From assembly GCA_018333845.1 (NCBI GenBank), contig JAGXSK010000229.1, forward strand, positions 1-9,485: a stretch of DNA of 9,485 nucleotides, given 5' to 3'. This document shows positions 1-6,638 of this stretch, piece after piece. The DNA is from Clostridia bacterium. GTDB taxonomy: Bacteria; Bacillota; DSM-16504; Desulfitibacterales; Desulfitibacteraceae. The notes beneath the pieces were generated by a model. It was not told the origin of the DNA. It saw only the letters and a program-made list of their open reading frames with translations, and made no database searches. Positions within the stretch are counted from its first letter, which is position 1. Each line of letters begins with the position of its first letter. A program made the translations under genes and the position numbers.

Positions 1-32
1 TGGCATTTACATACAACATTTTCAAAAACTAA

Positions 33-75
33 AAAGAGGCTGTAACCGCACAACTGAGCGCGTTCTCGCCTCTTT
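33..75 (-). terminator. Putative terminator after the antitoxin gene
   Basis: An 8-bp inverted repeat (AAAGAGGC at 33-40, GCCTCTTT at 68-75) closes a large loop that can itself form a small GAG/CTC hairpin. Read on the minus strand it is followed by a T-rich run (TTTTTAGTTTTTG). It sits about 40 bp past the antitoxin stop, where the toxin-antitoxin transcript should end. The long loop makes it a non-classical terminator. Confidence 0.45.
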
Positions 76-112
76 CATTCATTTTAACTGTCGAAAATGG
101 GATTCGAATTTT

Positions 113-397
113 TTATTTCAACGTAATCTGTACCTCTTTGCCGAGGGAGCGGGCCACCTTAGACAGAAAGTCCAGGGATGGATTGTACGTTCCGCTTTCC
201 AGGCGGCTGATATTGGATTTCTGGGTCCCAACCCGGAGCGCCAATTCTTCCTGGGTAATATTCTGGCTTGTTCTTGCTTCAATAATTTGTGAAATTACAT
301 CATAACGCGGTTTTAGCTTTTCGTACTCTGTTTTGAATTCTTCATCTTTCATTAAAAGTTCCTTCACTTCGGAAAAATTTACTCCTGCTTTACTCAT
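113..397 (-). CDS. higA: XRE-family antitoxin (HigA-like)
   Basis: A 94-residue protein with a Cro/C1-type helix-turn-helix at about residues 47-86 (ITQEELALRVGTQKSNISRL, then ESGTYNPSLDFLSKVARSLG). Such antitoxins bind and neutralise their cognate RelE/HigB-type toxin and repress their own operon. A longer open frame exists upstream, but the start at 397 is chosen because GAAGGTG lies about 7 nt before that ATG. This start also lets the gene overlap the end of the toxin gene by 8 nt, the usual translational coupling. The toxin-before-antitoxin order is the HigBA arrangement. The palindrome at 798-815 in the operon promoter is the obvious operator. The family is clear; the exact subfamily is inferred. 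Confidence 0.88.
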   Translation of the reverse strand: MSKAGVNFSEVKELLMKDEEFKTEYEKLKPRYDVISQIIEARTSQNITQEELALRVGTQKSNISRLESGTYNPSLDFLSKVARSLGKEVQITLK

Positions 398-755
398 CCT
401 TACACCTTCTTTCATAATCTTCTTTATAGCGCAGTGCCCGTTCGAGCTCTTTTTGCGGCGTTTTTTTAGTTTTTTTGGTAAAACCATGAAGCAGCACAAA
501 GGTTTTTTCGTGGTAGGTGAAATAAAATATTCTGCTGATGGCCGATGCGAATTTAACTCGCAGTTCAAAAATTCCCTTATACCGCGTACCCTTCATCGGT
601 TTTACATAGGGTTCCCTTAATTGGGAACCATGCTTTTCAAGCAGTTCTATTTCACTATAAGCTTTCGCCCGCATTTTTGCATCTAATGTAAGCAAATAAT
701 CAAGGACGGGAACATCTCCATTTTCTTTTTTATAGTATTCCACTTGCCACCCCAT
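390..755 (-). CDS. higB: RelE/HigB-family toxin (phage-derived Gp49-like)
   Basis: A 121-residue protein of the type II toxin family known as phage-derived Gp49-like/HigB; members are generally ribosome-dependent mRNA interferases. The family pattern is visible: a helical N-terminal half with LLEKHGSQLREPYVKPM (about residues 38-54), then GIFELRVKFA (61-70), ISRIFYF (73-79), VLLHGFTKKTKKTP (87-100) and a basic C-terminal helix. The length is normal and no key segment is missing, so it looks intact. The start at 755 has GGAGGTG 6 nt upstream. It is the first gene of a two-gene operon with the XRE antitoxin, with an 8-nt overlap. The substrate of this particular toxin cannot be read from sequence. 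Confidence 0.87.
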   Translation of the reverse strand: MGWQVEYYKKENGDVPVLDYLLTLDAKMRAKAYSEIELLEKHGSQLREPYVKPMKGTRYKGIFELRVKFASAISRIFYFTYHEKTFVLLHGFTKKTKKTPQKELERALRYKEDYERRCKDE

Positions 756-795
756 GATACACCTCCAATCTTAGTATATGCCGTGTCTCACTTTA

Positions 796-824
796 ATGTT
801 ATCATATATGATAACAAGAATCAA
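796..824 (-). promoter_or_regulatory. Promoter of the toxin-antitoxin operon
   Basis: On the minus strand, TTGATT (824-819) and TAACAT (801-796) are separated by exactly 17 bp, each matching four of six consensus positions. The start codon of the toxin lies about 40 bp downstream. The spacer and the -10 box are covered by a perfect palindrome. Confidence 0.5.
798..815. promoter_or_regulatory. 18-bp perfect palindrome, likely antitoxin operator
   Basis: GTTATCATATATGATAAC is an exact 18-bp inverted repeat with no mismatch, placed between the -35 and -10 boxes of the toxin-antitoxin promoter and overlapping the -10. Dimeric XRE antitoxins bind such sites and repress their own operon. The palindrome is seen directly; its role as operator is inferred from its position. 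Confidence 0.7.
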
Positions 825-847
825 GAAGTTTAAATTTTTGTCTCAGC

Positions 848-1001
848 CTATTCGCGATCCCGCGACTGCCTTATTTTTATAGTGATTTTCAGATAGTCGT
901 TATAATCCTTTCCGCGTGCAGGCGGCTCGTCGGAAATAGCGTAGGAAGAAGGAAGAATATAAACAAAATTGCCTTGCACCTTGATAACGACGCACCGGGA
1001 C
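848..1001 (-). pseudogene. C-terminal fragment of an unrecognised protein
   Basis: On the minus strand an open frame ending at 848 reads like genuine protein over its last 50 or so residues (for example CVVIKVQGNFVYILPSSYAI and PPARGKDYNDYLKI), with G/C-ending codons like those of the neighbouring toxin-antitoxin genes. The only in-frame ATG (1036) lies inside the plus-strand peptidase remnant and has no clear ribosome binding site. I therefore read this as the 3' end of a gene whose front was lost. No family is recognised. It could also be a chance open frame. Confidence 0.3.
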
Positions 1002-1220
1002 GGCACCCAACCAAGCACCGTTGCAGAATACTGCAAAATTCAATTAGATCGAAGATATATAAACTCAGAAACAATAGAAGATGTGGAAAAAGAAATTCAA
1101 GAATTTATAAATGAGCTCAAAAATTCTGTTCCAGGGTTAGATGTGCGTCTGAAATTAATGGAATGTGGGAAAATGATTTCTAATGTACAGCCGGGACCAG
1201 GGGTTGGTTTCATGGGCTGA
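1002..1220 (+). pseudogene. Remnant of an M20-family peptidase (dimerisation domain)
   Basis: From about 1002 the plus-strand frame encodes QPSTVAEYCKIQLDRRYI, then a helical run (SETIEDVEKEIQEFINELK) and PGLDVRLKLME. This matches the dimerisation-domain region of M20 metallopeptidases (ArgE/DapE/YgeY type), where a Cys or similar residue is followed by a strand containing LDRR. The metal-binding N-terminal half and the C-terminal catalytic part are both absent; the frame stops at 1218-1220 after only about 70 residues. No ribosome binding site or sensible start precedes it. It is best read as a decayed fragment. Confidence 0.6.
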
Positions 1221-1298
1221 TTACTAAAAAACAGTATTCTTATAAACATTTTGATGTTATTCTATATATATGTAACCAATCCCAGGGAGCTATCAAGA

Positions 1299-2168
1299 AT
1301 GACATTAAGCTGGTTTCATTTAGTTTTATTCTATATAGTTACAAATGCTGCTTCCAAGCTGCTCCAAAAATATTCAGTACAGGATGAAGAAGTGGATCCC
1401 ACAGCATACAGTGCTTATTTCCTTCTAGCAGTAGGTTTGTTAACCATACCCTTCCTCCCTTTTGAAAAAATACAATATCCAACTGAACCAAAAATATGGC
1501 TGGTAGTTCTTTTATCAAGCATTTTTTACACCGTCTGCATGATTTTATTTTTTAAAGCACTTAAAACAATAGAAGTAAGCCAGGTAGAAGCCCTAGCCAC
1601 TATCCGTACCATCTGGCTCATGCTTTTAGGGGTAATTTTCTTTAAAGAACAGTTATATTTGAGCCAGGTAGTTGGCATTTTTCTTATCTTTTTTGGCCTT
1701 GTAGTAATATACTGGCAAAGGGGAAAGGAATTCCATTTTGAAAAGCCCCACCTCTACACCCTGTCATATGCAATTTTAATAAGCTGTGCCTATGCCTTGG
1801 ACAAGTATCTTTTAAGTTATTTTTCAGTAGCCCTTTTTCAGGTTGTAATCTATTTAATACCTGCACTTATAACAATTATCTTTGTTCCAAATACTTTTGA
1901 AAAAATGAAGGTTCTTGTAAAACCAAGAAAAAATAACTATATTATCCTTTTATGCTGTTTTCTGCAGATGCTTTCAACCCTTGCCCTATATAGGGCCTAT
2001 CAGATAGGAGAGCTTTCTCTGGTGGGTCCCCTTGCCCAAACCTCCATAATCGTTACCATTATCGTTGGCTTAATAGTGCTTAAGGAAAGGTGGAACCTTA
2101 GAAGGAAGATTATAGGTATAATACTAGCAATATTAGGTATAGCTTTTATAAAGTTTATTATATTTTAA
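1299..2168 (+). CDS. EamA/DMT-superfamily membrane transporter
   Basis: A 289-residue, very hydrophobic protein with about ten predicted membrane segments in two halves, the usual layout of EamA-type drug/metabolite transporters. The first half ends with the family pattern of a KALK-like helix, then VEALATIRTIWLMLLGVIFFKEQL and GIFLIFFGLVVIYW. The second half repeats it as YRAYQIGELSLVGPLAQTS, VLKERW and IGIILAILGIAFI. The substrate cannot be assigned. A TTG/ATG start at 1251/1254 is possible, but ATG 1299 is preferred because AGGGAG lies 9 nt before it. It stands alone between the peptidase remnant and the sigma factor gene. No convincing promoter or terminator was found around it. Confidence 0.88.
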   Translation: MTLSWFHLVLFYIVTNAASKLLQKYSVQDEEVDPTAYSAYFLLAVGLLTIPFLPFEKIQYPTEPKIWLVVLLSSIFYTVCMILFFKALKTIEVSQVEALATIRTIWLMLLGVIFFKEQLYLSQVVGIFLIFFGLVVIYWQRGKEFHFEKPHLYTLSYAILISCAYALDKYLLSYFSVALFQVVIYLIPALITIIFVPNTFEKMKVLVKPRKNNYIILLCCFLQMLSTLALYRAYQIGELSLVGPLAQTSIIVTIIVGLIVLKERWNLRRKIIGIILAILGIAFIKFIIF

Positions 2169-2261
2169 GGGGTTATTCCATTAAATGAAGGATATGGAAA
2201 TATTTTGTCGAAGTAAGAAGTAATATGAATAAATTAGTATATATAGGGTCATTTGCCACAC

Positions 2262-2306
2262 GAATATTTTTATGGCTAAGAATCCTGTATAGGCTGATAA
2301 ATATTC
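2262..2306 (+). repeat. Inverted repeat in the sigma-gene leader
   Basis: GAATATTT (2262-2269) and AAATATTC (2299-2306) form an 8-bp perfect inverted repeat with a 29-nt loop, ending 14 nt before the ribosome binding site of the sigma factor gene. In such A/T-rich DNA it could be chance. No clear promoter could be assigned in this 162-nt gap. Confidence 0.25.
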
Positions 2307-2330
2307 TATATTAGATTTATGGGAGGCAAT

Positions 2331-2888
2331 ATGTTCCATATCTTCACCAATAATGCAAGAAATGATAAACATGCTTTGCTAGAAAAGCTATATCTACAAT
2401 ATAGAAATCTAATGTTCCATATTGCCTTTAAAATATTAAATGATCACGGGCTTGCGGAAGATGCCGTACATGCAGCTTTTATTAAGCTTGCAAAAAGTTC
2501 TTTTGTTATAGATGAAATCTCTAGTAATAAAACAAAGACATTCATGGTTATTGTCACTAGAAGCACTGCATGTGATATATACAGGCAGAACAAAAAAGAA
2601 AAAAACTTAGTAAATATCGACGATGACATGCTGGAACTAATTGACGAAAAACCCCTGCCTTTGGATTTTATAATTGACAATGAAAGAATAGAAAAAGTTC
2701 ATATAGCACTTGCCACAATGGACCCTAAATATGCTGATGTTGTACTCTTGAAATATTTCTATGGCCATTCAAATGCAAATATTGGTTTATTAACAGGCAT
2801 TTCAGAACAAACCGTACGAGTTAGGCTCTATAGGGCTAAAAAGATGTTGGCTGATAAATTGATCAAGGGAGACATTGATCATGAATAA
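2331..2888 (+). CDS. ECF-type RNA polymerase sigma factor
   Basis: A 185-residue sigma-70 family protein of the extracytoplasmic-function group. Region 2 is seen at about residues 18-90 (LYLQYRNLMFHIAFKILND, AEDAVHAAFIKL, then TFMVIVTRSTACDIYRQNKK as regions 2.3-2.4). Region 4 is at about 125-180 (LATMDPKYADVVLLKYFYG, GISEQTVRVRLYRAKK, a helix-turn-helix that reads the -35 box). There is no region 1.1 or 3, as usual for ECF factors. ATG 2331 is chosen over ATG 2319 because GGGAGG (2321-2326) sits just before it, although the 4-nt spacing is short. It overlaps the downstream anti-sigma gene by 8 nt, so the two are made together. Confidence 0.9.
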   Translation: MFHIFTNNARNDKHALLEKLYLQYRNLMFHIAFKILNDHGLAEDAVHAAFIKLAKSSFVIDEISSNKTKTFMVIVTRSTACDIYRQNKKEKNLVNIDDDMLELIDEKPLPLDFIIDNERIEKVHIALATMDPKYADVVLLKYFYGHSNANIGLLTGISEQTVRVRLYRAKKMLADKLIKGDIDHE

Positions 2889-3594
2889 GGGCGAATTAAA
2901 TGAAAAAATCTTTGACGAGATAATAAAATATGCTGCTGCCAATGAAGTAAATAGAATAGCCAATGATCTACCCTCGGAAAAAGAATTAGCTGCTAAGTAT
3001 ACCTTTACCCAAGAATTTGATAATAAAATGCAGCTGCTATTTGAGCAGCAAAAAAATAGCGAAGTTAAAGCAGGAAAAAGAAAAACGATATTAAAAATTG
3101 CTGCTATAATCTTTATTTTCTTGGCAGTGTCTACCATTACTATAGCAAATGTTGATGCTTTTCGTGTGCATGTGTTAAATCTTTTCAGTGAGATGGGTGA
3201 CAGGTCTACTACAATCTATATAGATGATACAGAAACAGGTTACGATACAATTTTATCCGAAGCCCAAGGATTATATTTGCCAACGTATATACCAGAAGGG
3301 TTTATGGTTGTGTCTGTTGATAAGTTTAATGATTATTACTTAATAACATACAAAAATGCTGCTGGAACAGTAATCGAACTAGAAAGGCTGCCAAGCGGCT
3401 CTTCGGTAGGCATAGATATTGAAGAAGCTCAAATAGAACAAATTGTCATTAATAATGGGCTTGCACAGTACTTTTTAAAAAACGAGGTAGGAAACTTAAT
3501 ATTCAAGTATAAAGAAAATGCTTTTTTAATCAGTGCAACCATATCAAAAAACGAGTTAGTAAAAATGGCAGAAAGCATGGAATTTAGAAAATAA
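2881..3594 (+). CDS. Membrane anti-sigma factor with DUF4367-type C-terminal domain
   Basis: A 237-residue single-pass membrane protein. The N-terminal part (1-65) is cytoplasmic and helical and should bind the sigma factor. A transmembrane helix lies at about 69-90 (TILKIAAIIFIFLAVSTITI), followed by an extracytoplasmic region. Residues about 125-235 (LYLPTYIPEGFMVVSV, ITYKNAAGTVIELER, INNGLAQYF, ISKNELVKMAESM) match the DUF4367 pattern common in clostridial anti-sigma proteins. ATG 2881 has AAGGGAG upstream and lies inside the end of the sigma gene. Such proteins hold the sigma factor inactive until an envelope signal is sensed; the signal here is unknown. Repeat R1 begins 6 nt after the stop. 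Confidence 0.85.
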   Translation: MNKGELNEKIFDEIIKYAAANEVNRIANDLPSEKELAAKYTFTQEFDNKMQLLFEQQKNSEVKAGKRKTILKIAAIIFIFLAVSTITIANVDAFRVHVLNLFSEMGDRSTTIYIDDTETGYDTILSEAQGLYLPTYIPEGFMVVSVDKFNDYYLITYKNAAGTVIELERLPSGSSVGIDIEEAQIEQIVINNGLAQYFLKNEVGNLIFKYKENAFLISATISKNELVKMAESMEFRK

Positions 3595-3600
3595 AAAATG

Positions 3601-3684
3601 GAAAAATATTTTAATATTTGTAACAAATTACCTCACTTGTGCGTTTCTATTTATAGAAGGCAAATTATAAAGTGAGGTGATTTT
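3601..3684 (+). repeat. Repeat R1, copy 1 (nested hairpin; possible terminator)
   Basis: This 84-bp stretch recurs at 6799-6882 with only two differences (T/C at 3629 and G/T at 3639). It begins with a small hairpin (AAATATTttAATATTT). A long hairpin follows: the arm ending ACCTCACTT (3630-3638) pairs with AAGTGAGGT (3670-3678), and inside it TTCTATttATAGAA (3645-3658) is flanked by TGC/GCA. In this copy the 3' arm is followed by eight or more T, so it could end the sigma/anti-sigma transcript. The T at 3629 still pairs (T-G). Confidence 0.85.
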
Positions 3685-3722
3685 TTTTCTAAAGGATCTA
3701 AGATTTGTAAATGCAAAAATAG

Positions 3723-3795
3723 TTCCCGGGCAAATCAAGAATCTCTGAAAAATCCCATTTGCCCAGGAGCCCTCCTTTACCAAAGGCAAAGGCAG
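3723..3795 (+). repeat. Repeat R2, copy 1
   Basis: 73 bp nearly identical (two differences, A/G at 3765 and G/C at 3769) to 7334-7406. It contains the hairpin CCCGGGCAAAT (3725-3735) with ATTTGCCC (3757-3764), one pair disrupted here by A3765. A smaller hairpin follows, CCTTT-acc-AAAGG (3774-3786). It lies 38 bp after R1 in the same orientation. No T-tract follows, so it is not a standard terminator. Confidence 0.85.
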
Positions 3796-3813
3796 GTTTG
3801 AGTATATTTTAAA

Positions 3814-3856
3814 CCTTCCCCAGCCTAAAAGTAAAGGAATATCAAGGCTGGGGAGG
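3814..3856 (+). promoter_or_regulatory. Strong hairpin that contains a ribosome binding site
   Basis: CCCCAGCCT (3818-3826) pairs perfectly with AGGCTGGGG (3845-3853) around an 18-nt loop; CC (3814-3815) and GG (3855-3856) can extend the stem past a small bulge. The 3' arm includes GGGGAGG, a strong ribosome binding site 8 nt before ATG 3865. That ATG opens only a four-codon frame (MRVG). This is either the relic of a gene start or a leader-type regulatory element. Confidence 0.5.
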
Positions 3857-3910
3857 TGGTGCTTATGAGGGTTGGTTAAAAAAGTATTGCAATAGGACTG
3901 CTAGATCTGC

Positions 3911-3956
3911 TTGACAATAAAATCTTGAGGTATTTAGGTAAACAGTAAGATATAAT
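3911..3956 (+). promoter_or_regulatory. Candidate promoter of the His/Cys-cluster secreted protein
   Basis: A perfect TTGACA (3911-3916) and a perfect TATAAT (3951-3956) lie upstream of the gene starting at 3990, but 34 bp apart, too far for one sigma-A promoter. TATAAT could pair with TTGAGG (3925-3930) at 20 bp. TTGACA has only a poor -10 at normal spacing. Transcription from TATAAT would give a leader of about 25-30 nt. Confidence 0.4.
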
Positions 3957-3989
3957 GCAAAAACGGTATTAAAAAATAGGAGGTCAATC

Positions 3990-5195
3990 ATGAAAAAAAA
4001 ATTTATACTAATTTGTTTAGTCATAATTGCTTTTGTTGTCTCTTTACCCATTTTATCTGCTAATATAACAGAGAAAAACTTTAACCTACAAACAGAATTA
4101 CAGAAAAATGGCTTACAAGCTTTGGAAATCGTTGATATTACTGAGACAAAGGTTGATATAAACGATAAAGAAATTTTTCATACTGCATTAATGGGAAGAA
4201 GTGAATTTGAACAAATCAGAACAAGTAAAAGTACTGAAGAATCATTTACAGTAATCGTTGAAACAATTGGTTCTGATATAACTTATGCATATCGAGAAGC
4301 AACAGACGAAGCTCCTGTCTTATATATTCTACCAGGAAATGCAGAAACAGATAAGCCTATAATGAAAACTCATGAACATGAATGTGAAGGTTGTCAGGAT
4401 AAATCCAATATTGGTATTAATGCTTTACCAGGTTGTAATGGCCCTTGTAGTAAAGATACGGAAATCCCAGGAGGACTTGGAACAAGATTACCAATGCCAC
4501 GAACAGGTTCTGGAGGTAACTTGTTAACTTATACCGTTACAACATCATCCACTTCTCAAACACTAAATCCATTGGGACCTGGAGATATAAACATTCAAGG
4601 AGCCTGTTACTTATATGGTGGGTTTAGTGGTAGAACTGTAGGAAATTCAAATGTGGAAAGCGACTTAGGATTTATATATCAATCTCTAGCTGGTACTTCT
4701 ATCATGGCATGGAAACCATTTTTCCGTCTATCTGTTGCGGGAGTTTCTGACTGGGGATCTCCTGTAGCACCATATAATCAGGTTTATAATAAGAATGGAT
4801 ACATCCCTGGGCAAGATGTAGGAGTTGAAATTGCGAGAAATCACAACAATACTGGTAGGGTTAGATTACGTACTGAAGGGTTAGCATATCATGCAGATTA
4901 CTTAGGTAATGGCGGAAATACTTGGCTAATTCATATTATCCAAAGCGAACCTTTGACAGGTAACAATGCAATAAATACTATATCAACGTTTAAGCTTATA
5001 GCGCATCCAGCTCATCCAAATAGTGGGCAGTATGCAAACGATTCCTCAATAATCAAAACTAGGGTTCATGGAAATTATAAAAATATTAGAATAGATGGAT
5101 CTGTGCCAGCTTTCAGCAATACACAAAAAGACTATGGTTATGCAACTAAAGACGGCACCAATAGTTATACATTAGGAGTGTGTAAAGGATTCTAA
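3990..5195 (+). CDS. Secreted protein with a His/Cys cluster and YrpD-like C-terminal region
   Basis: A 401-residue exported protein: a basic start (MKKK) and a hydrophobic segment to about residue 24 form a signal peptide. Residues 30-115 are a mixed helical/strand region. Residues 128-153 hold a striking cluster, H128, H130, C132, C135, C149 and C153 (THEHECEGC, then CNGPC), which could bind metal or form disulfides. From about 195 a beta-rich domain follows (GACYLYGGFSGRTVGNSNVE, then SDLGFIYQ, WKPFFRLSV and QDVGVEIARN). It resembles the secreted YrpD family by eye; this match is tentative. C206 and C398 near the ends of that domain could pair. The start has AGGAGGT 5 nt upstream. It follows the R1-R2 region and ends at a hairpin. 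Function unknown. Confidence 0.8.
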   Translation: MKKKFILICLVIIAFVVSLPILSANITEKNFNLQTELQKNGLQALEIVDITETKVDINDKEIFHTALMGRSEFEQIRTSKSTEESFTVIVETIGSDITYAYREATDEAPVLYILPGNAETDKPIMKTHEHECEGCQDKSNIGINALPGCNGPCSKDTEIPGGLGTRLPMPRTGSGGNLLTYTVTTSSTSQTLNPLGPGDINIQGACYLYGGFSGRTVGNSNVESDLGFIYQSLAGTSIMAWKPFFRLSVAGVSDWGSPVAPYNQVYNKNGYIPGQDVGVEIARNHNNTGRVRLRTEGLAYHADYLGNGGNTWLIHIIQSEPLTGNNAINTISTFKLIAHPAHPNSGQYANDSSIIKTRVHGNYKNIRIDGSVPAFSNTQKDYGYATKDGTNSYTLGVCKGF

Positions 5196-5214
5196 TATCA
5201 AAAATAATCCTAGA

Positions 5215-5236
5215 GGCGTCATTAATAAATGACGCC
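5215..5236 (+). terminator. Hairpin terminator after the His/Cys-cluster secreted protein
   Basis: GGCGTCATT (5215-5223) and AATGACGCC (5228-5236) form a perfect 9-bp stem with a 4-nt AATA loop, 19 bp past the stop codon. Only CTTT follows, so the T-tract is weak and termination may be partial. Confidence 0.6.
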
Positions 5237-5251
5237 CTTTGGGATTCAGGG

Positions 5252-5257
5252 TATAAT
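5252..5257 (+). promoter_or_regulatory. Possible -10 box of the propeller/stalk protein gene
   Basis: A perfect TATAAT lies 40 bp before ATG 5298 and just after the terminator. The expected -35 position (5229-5234, ATGACG) is poor and overlaps the terminator stem, so this is a weak call. Confidence 0.3.
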
Positions 5258-5297
5258 ACGCATAGATTTAATAACGCTAATAAACGGAGGGAAACCC

Positions 5298-6596
5298 ATG
5301 AAAAAAGTTTTACTAACCGGCATGATTAGCATGATTTTTGTACTTCTCATTTCAGTTGGAAGCATGGCACAAGGGTTGGAGCAGTACACCAAAACATTTT
5401 ACCAGGATCAAAACTCTAACTACAGCATGGTACTTTTGAAGCCTGCGAACGAATCCACATCATTGCAGGAAAACATTATGCTCATTATTCAAAATGATAA
5501 ATACTTTCGCCTTGATCCCGGTTATTTAAATCAATCAGGCCTGCCAACGGAACCCATTATACCGGGCAACTACGAATTTACGATGAATTATGATCCGGAA
5601 GCCAACGTTATTAAAGGACAAATGGATTGGCTGCTTTCACCTGACGGCACCTGGGGATTTTTTATTACGAAGCCCTTAAAATTTTCCGGTTTTAGATCAG
5701 CTTTTGGTTCAGAAGTGCTGTTTAGAAGCTGCTTTTTTAAAAACATGCAAACTGGTCGGATTCACCGCGAAGTTTTGGCTTGGGATGCTTATACTCCAGC
5801 TTCCTTTTACTGGATGCCTGATAATATCCTTCTCCATTGCCGTTATTCTCCTAACGACAGCAAAAATATTATTGCAGTTTATGACCCTGCAGCTACTCCA
5901 GAAAACCCTATGACTGCTTTCAAAGAAGTAGAAAAACTGTATACTACTTATAATTATAAAAAGCTTGTTGATGGCACCCTGCTTTCTTATGATAGGGATA
6001 CCAATCATGTGGCATTTGTAAAGAATGAACCTAGTCGCAGAAAGTATCTTTTAAATTTAACAACTATGCAATTACAATCTACTAATGAATATATTAACAA
6101 TTTTAACCACAGCAACTATGTAATGGCACCATCCACGTATATACCGCCGGTAATTATAATACCGGAAGATTTAGAACTAAAAGAAATACCTTTGGTAAGT
6201 CCTAAAGTAGACTTTAGACATCAGCATCTGCTGCAGGTTGATGGCCACGAGATCTCACTACCCATGGCCTATTACTGGAATCACAGCTATGCATCACCGC
6301 ATGTTCCTTTACGGCAATTAATTAATACTTATTCGCTCTCCTTTGATACCAATTTCATTAAAGACTATGCCACAATAAGCATTTATGCGCCTAATAACAA
6401 ACAAATTGGCACCTGGAGTACTGAAGCTGGACTTTTCCCCCCAATCCTAACAGGTACAGTAGACAAAATTGTTAATAATATTTATATCAATAGTGATAGT
6501 TTCTTTAACAGTCTCAAAAAATCTACTAATCTCCCAGAAGGAGAATGGAATGTAACTCCGTTATTAAATGTAACTCCGTTATTATATGAAAAATAG
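5298..6596 (+). CDS. Secreted propeller-like protein with a divergent C-terminal stalk domain
   Basis: A 432-residue exported protein with a signal peptide (MKKVLLTGMISMIFVLLISV, cleavage likely near AQG at 24-26). Residues about 40-270 show repeated strand patterns such as WLLSPDGTWGFFI, SFYWMPDNILLHCRYS and LLSYDRDTNHVAFV, as in beta-propeller blades. Residues about 309-410 (LLQVDGHEISLP, PHVPLRQLINTYSLSFD, ISIYAPNN, then IYINSDSFFNSL) fit a diverged copper amine oxidase N-terminal-like 'stalk' domain, whose mark is VPLR before a short helix. The start is set by GGAGGG 6 nt before ATG 5298; an open frame further upstream runs into the terminator. The C-terminus carries an exact 18-bp duplication (NVTPLL twice). 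After the TAG stop the same frame stays open and encodes a stalk-domain remnant. Role unknown, probably cell surface. Confidence 0.75.
   Translation: MKKVLLTGMISMIFVLLISVGSMAQGLEQYTKTFYQDQNSNYSMVLLKPANESTSLQENIMLIIQNDKYFRLDPGYLNQSGLPTEPIIPGNYEFTMNYDPEANVIKGQMDWLLSPDGTWGFFITKPLKFSGFRSAFGSEVLFRSCFFKNMQTGRIHREVLAWDAYTPASFYWMPDNILLHCRYSPNDSKNIIAVYDPAATPENPMTAFKEVEKLYTTYNYKKLVDGTLLSYDRDTNHVAFVKNEPSRRKYLLNLTTMQLQSTNEYINNFNHSNYVMAPSTYIPPVIIIPEDLELKEIPLVSPKVDFRHQHLLQVDGHEISLPMAYYWNHSYASPHVPLRQLINTYSLSFDTNFIKDYATISIYAPNNKQIGTWSTEAGLFPPILTGTVDKIVNNIYINSDSFFNSLKKSTNLPEGEWNVTPLLNVTPLLYEK
6549..6584 (+). repeat. Exact 18-bp tandem duplication
   Basis: AATGTAACTCCGTTATTA occurs twice head to tail (6549-6566 and 6567-6584) within the last codons of the propeller/stalk gene, adding NVTPLL twice without changing frame. 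The identity of the two units points to a recent slippage or duplication. Confidence 0.95.
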
Positions 6597-6638
6597 TTTA
6601 GGGGTATATTTTTTATAAAGAAGGCCTGTGAGATATTT

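Larger units (their letters stand above)
3595..3989 (+). other. 395-bp non-coding region with repeats R1 and R2, a third hairpin and a promoter
   Basis: No credible gene lies here. In order it holds repeat R1 (3601-3684), a 38-bp A/T-rich spacer, repeat R2 (3723-3795), a strong hairpin carrying a ribosome binding site (3814-3856), a four-codon frame (ATG 3865, MRVG, stop), a candidate promoter (3911-3956) and the ribosome binding site AGGAGGT (3978-3984) of the next gene. Dense hairpins at this spacing are unusual for a simple intergenic gap. Confidence 0.7.

Noticed and set aside
97..112. GGGATTCGAATT resembles the T-arm of a tRNA, raising the idea of an attachment-site remnant beside the toxin-antitoxin genes.
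   Set aside because: There is no acceptor or anticodon stem and no CCA-like end; only the short palindrome ATTCGAAT supports it.
398..568. A longer N-terminus for the antitoxin reading back into the toxin gene.
   Set aside because: It lies in a second frame of the toxin coding sequence, is Lys/Arg-rich without a family pattern, and the start at 397 has a good ribosome binding site.
3601..3795. CRISPR array.
   Set aside because: R1 and R2 occur twice each, far apart and with different units; there is no regular repeat-spacer pattern and no cas gene.
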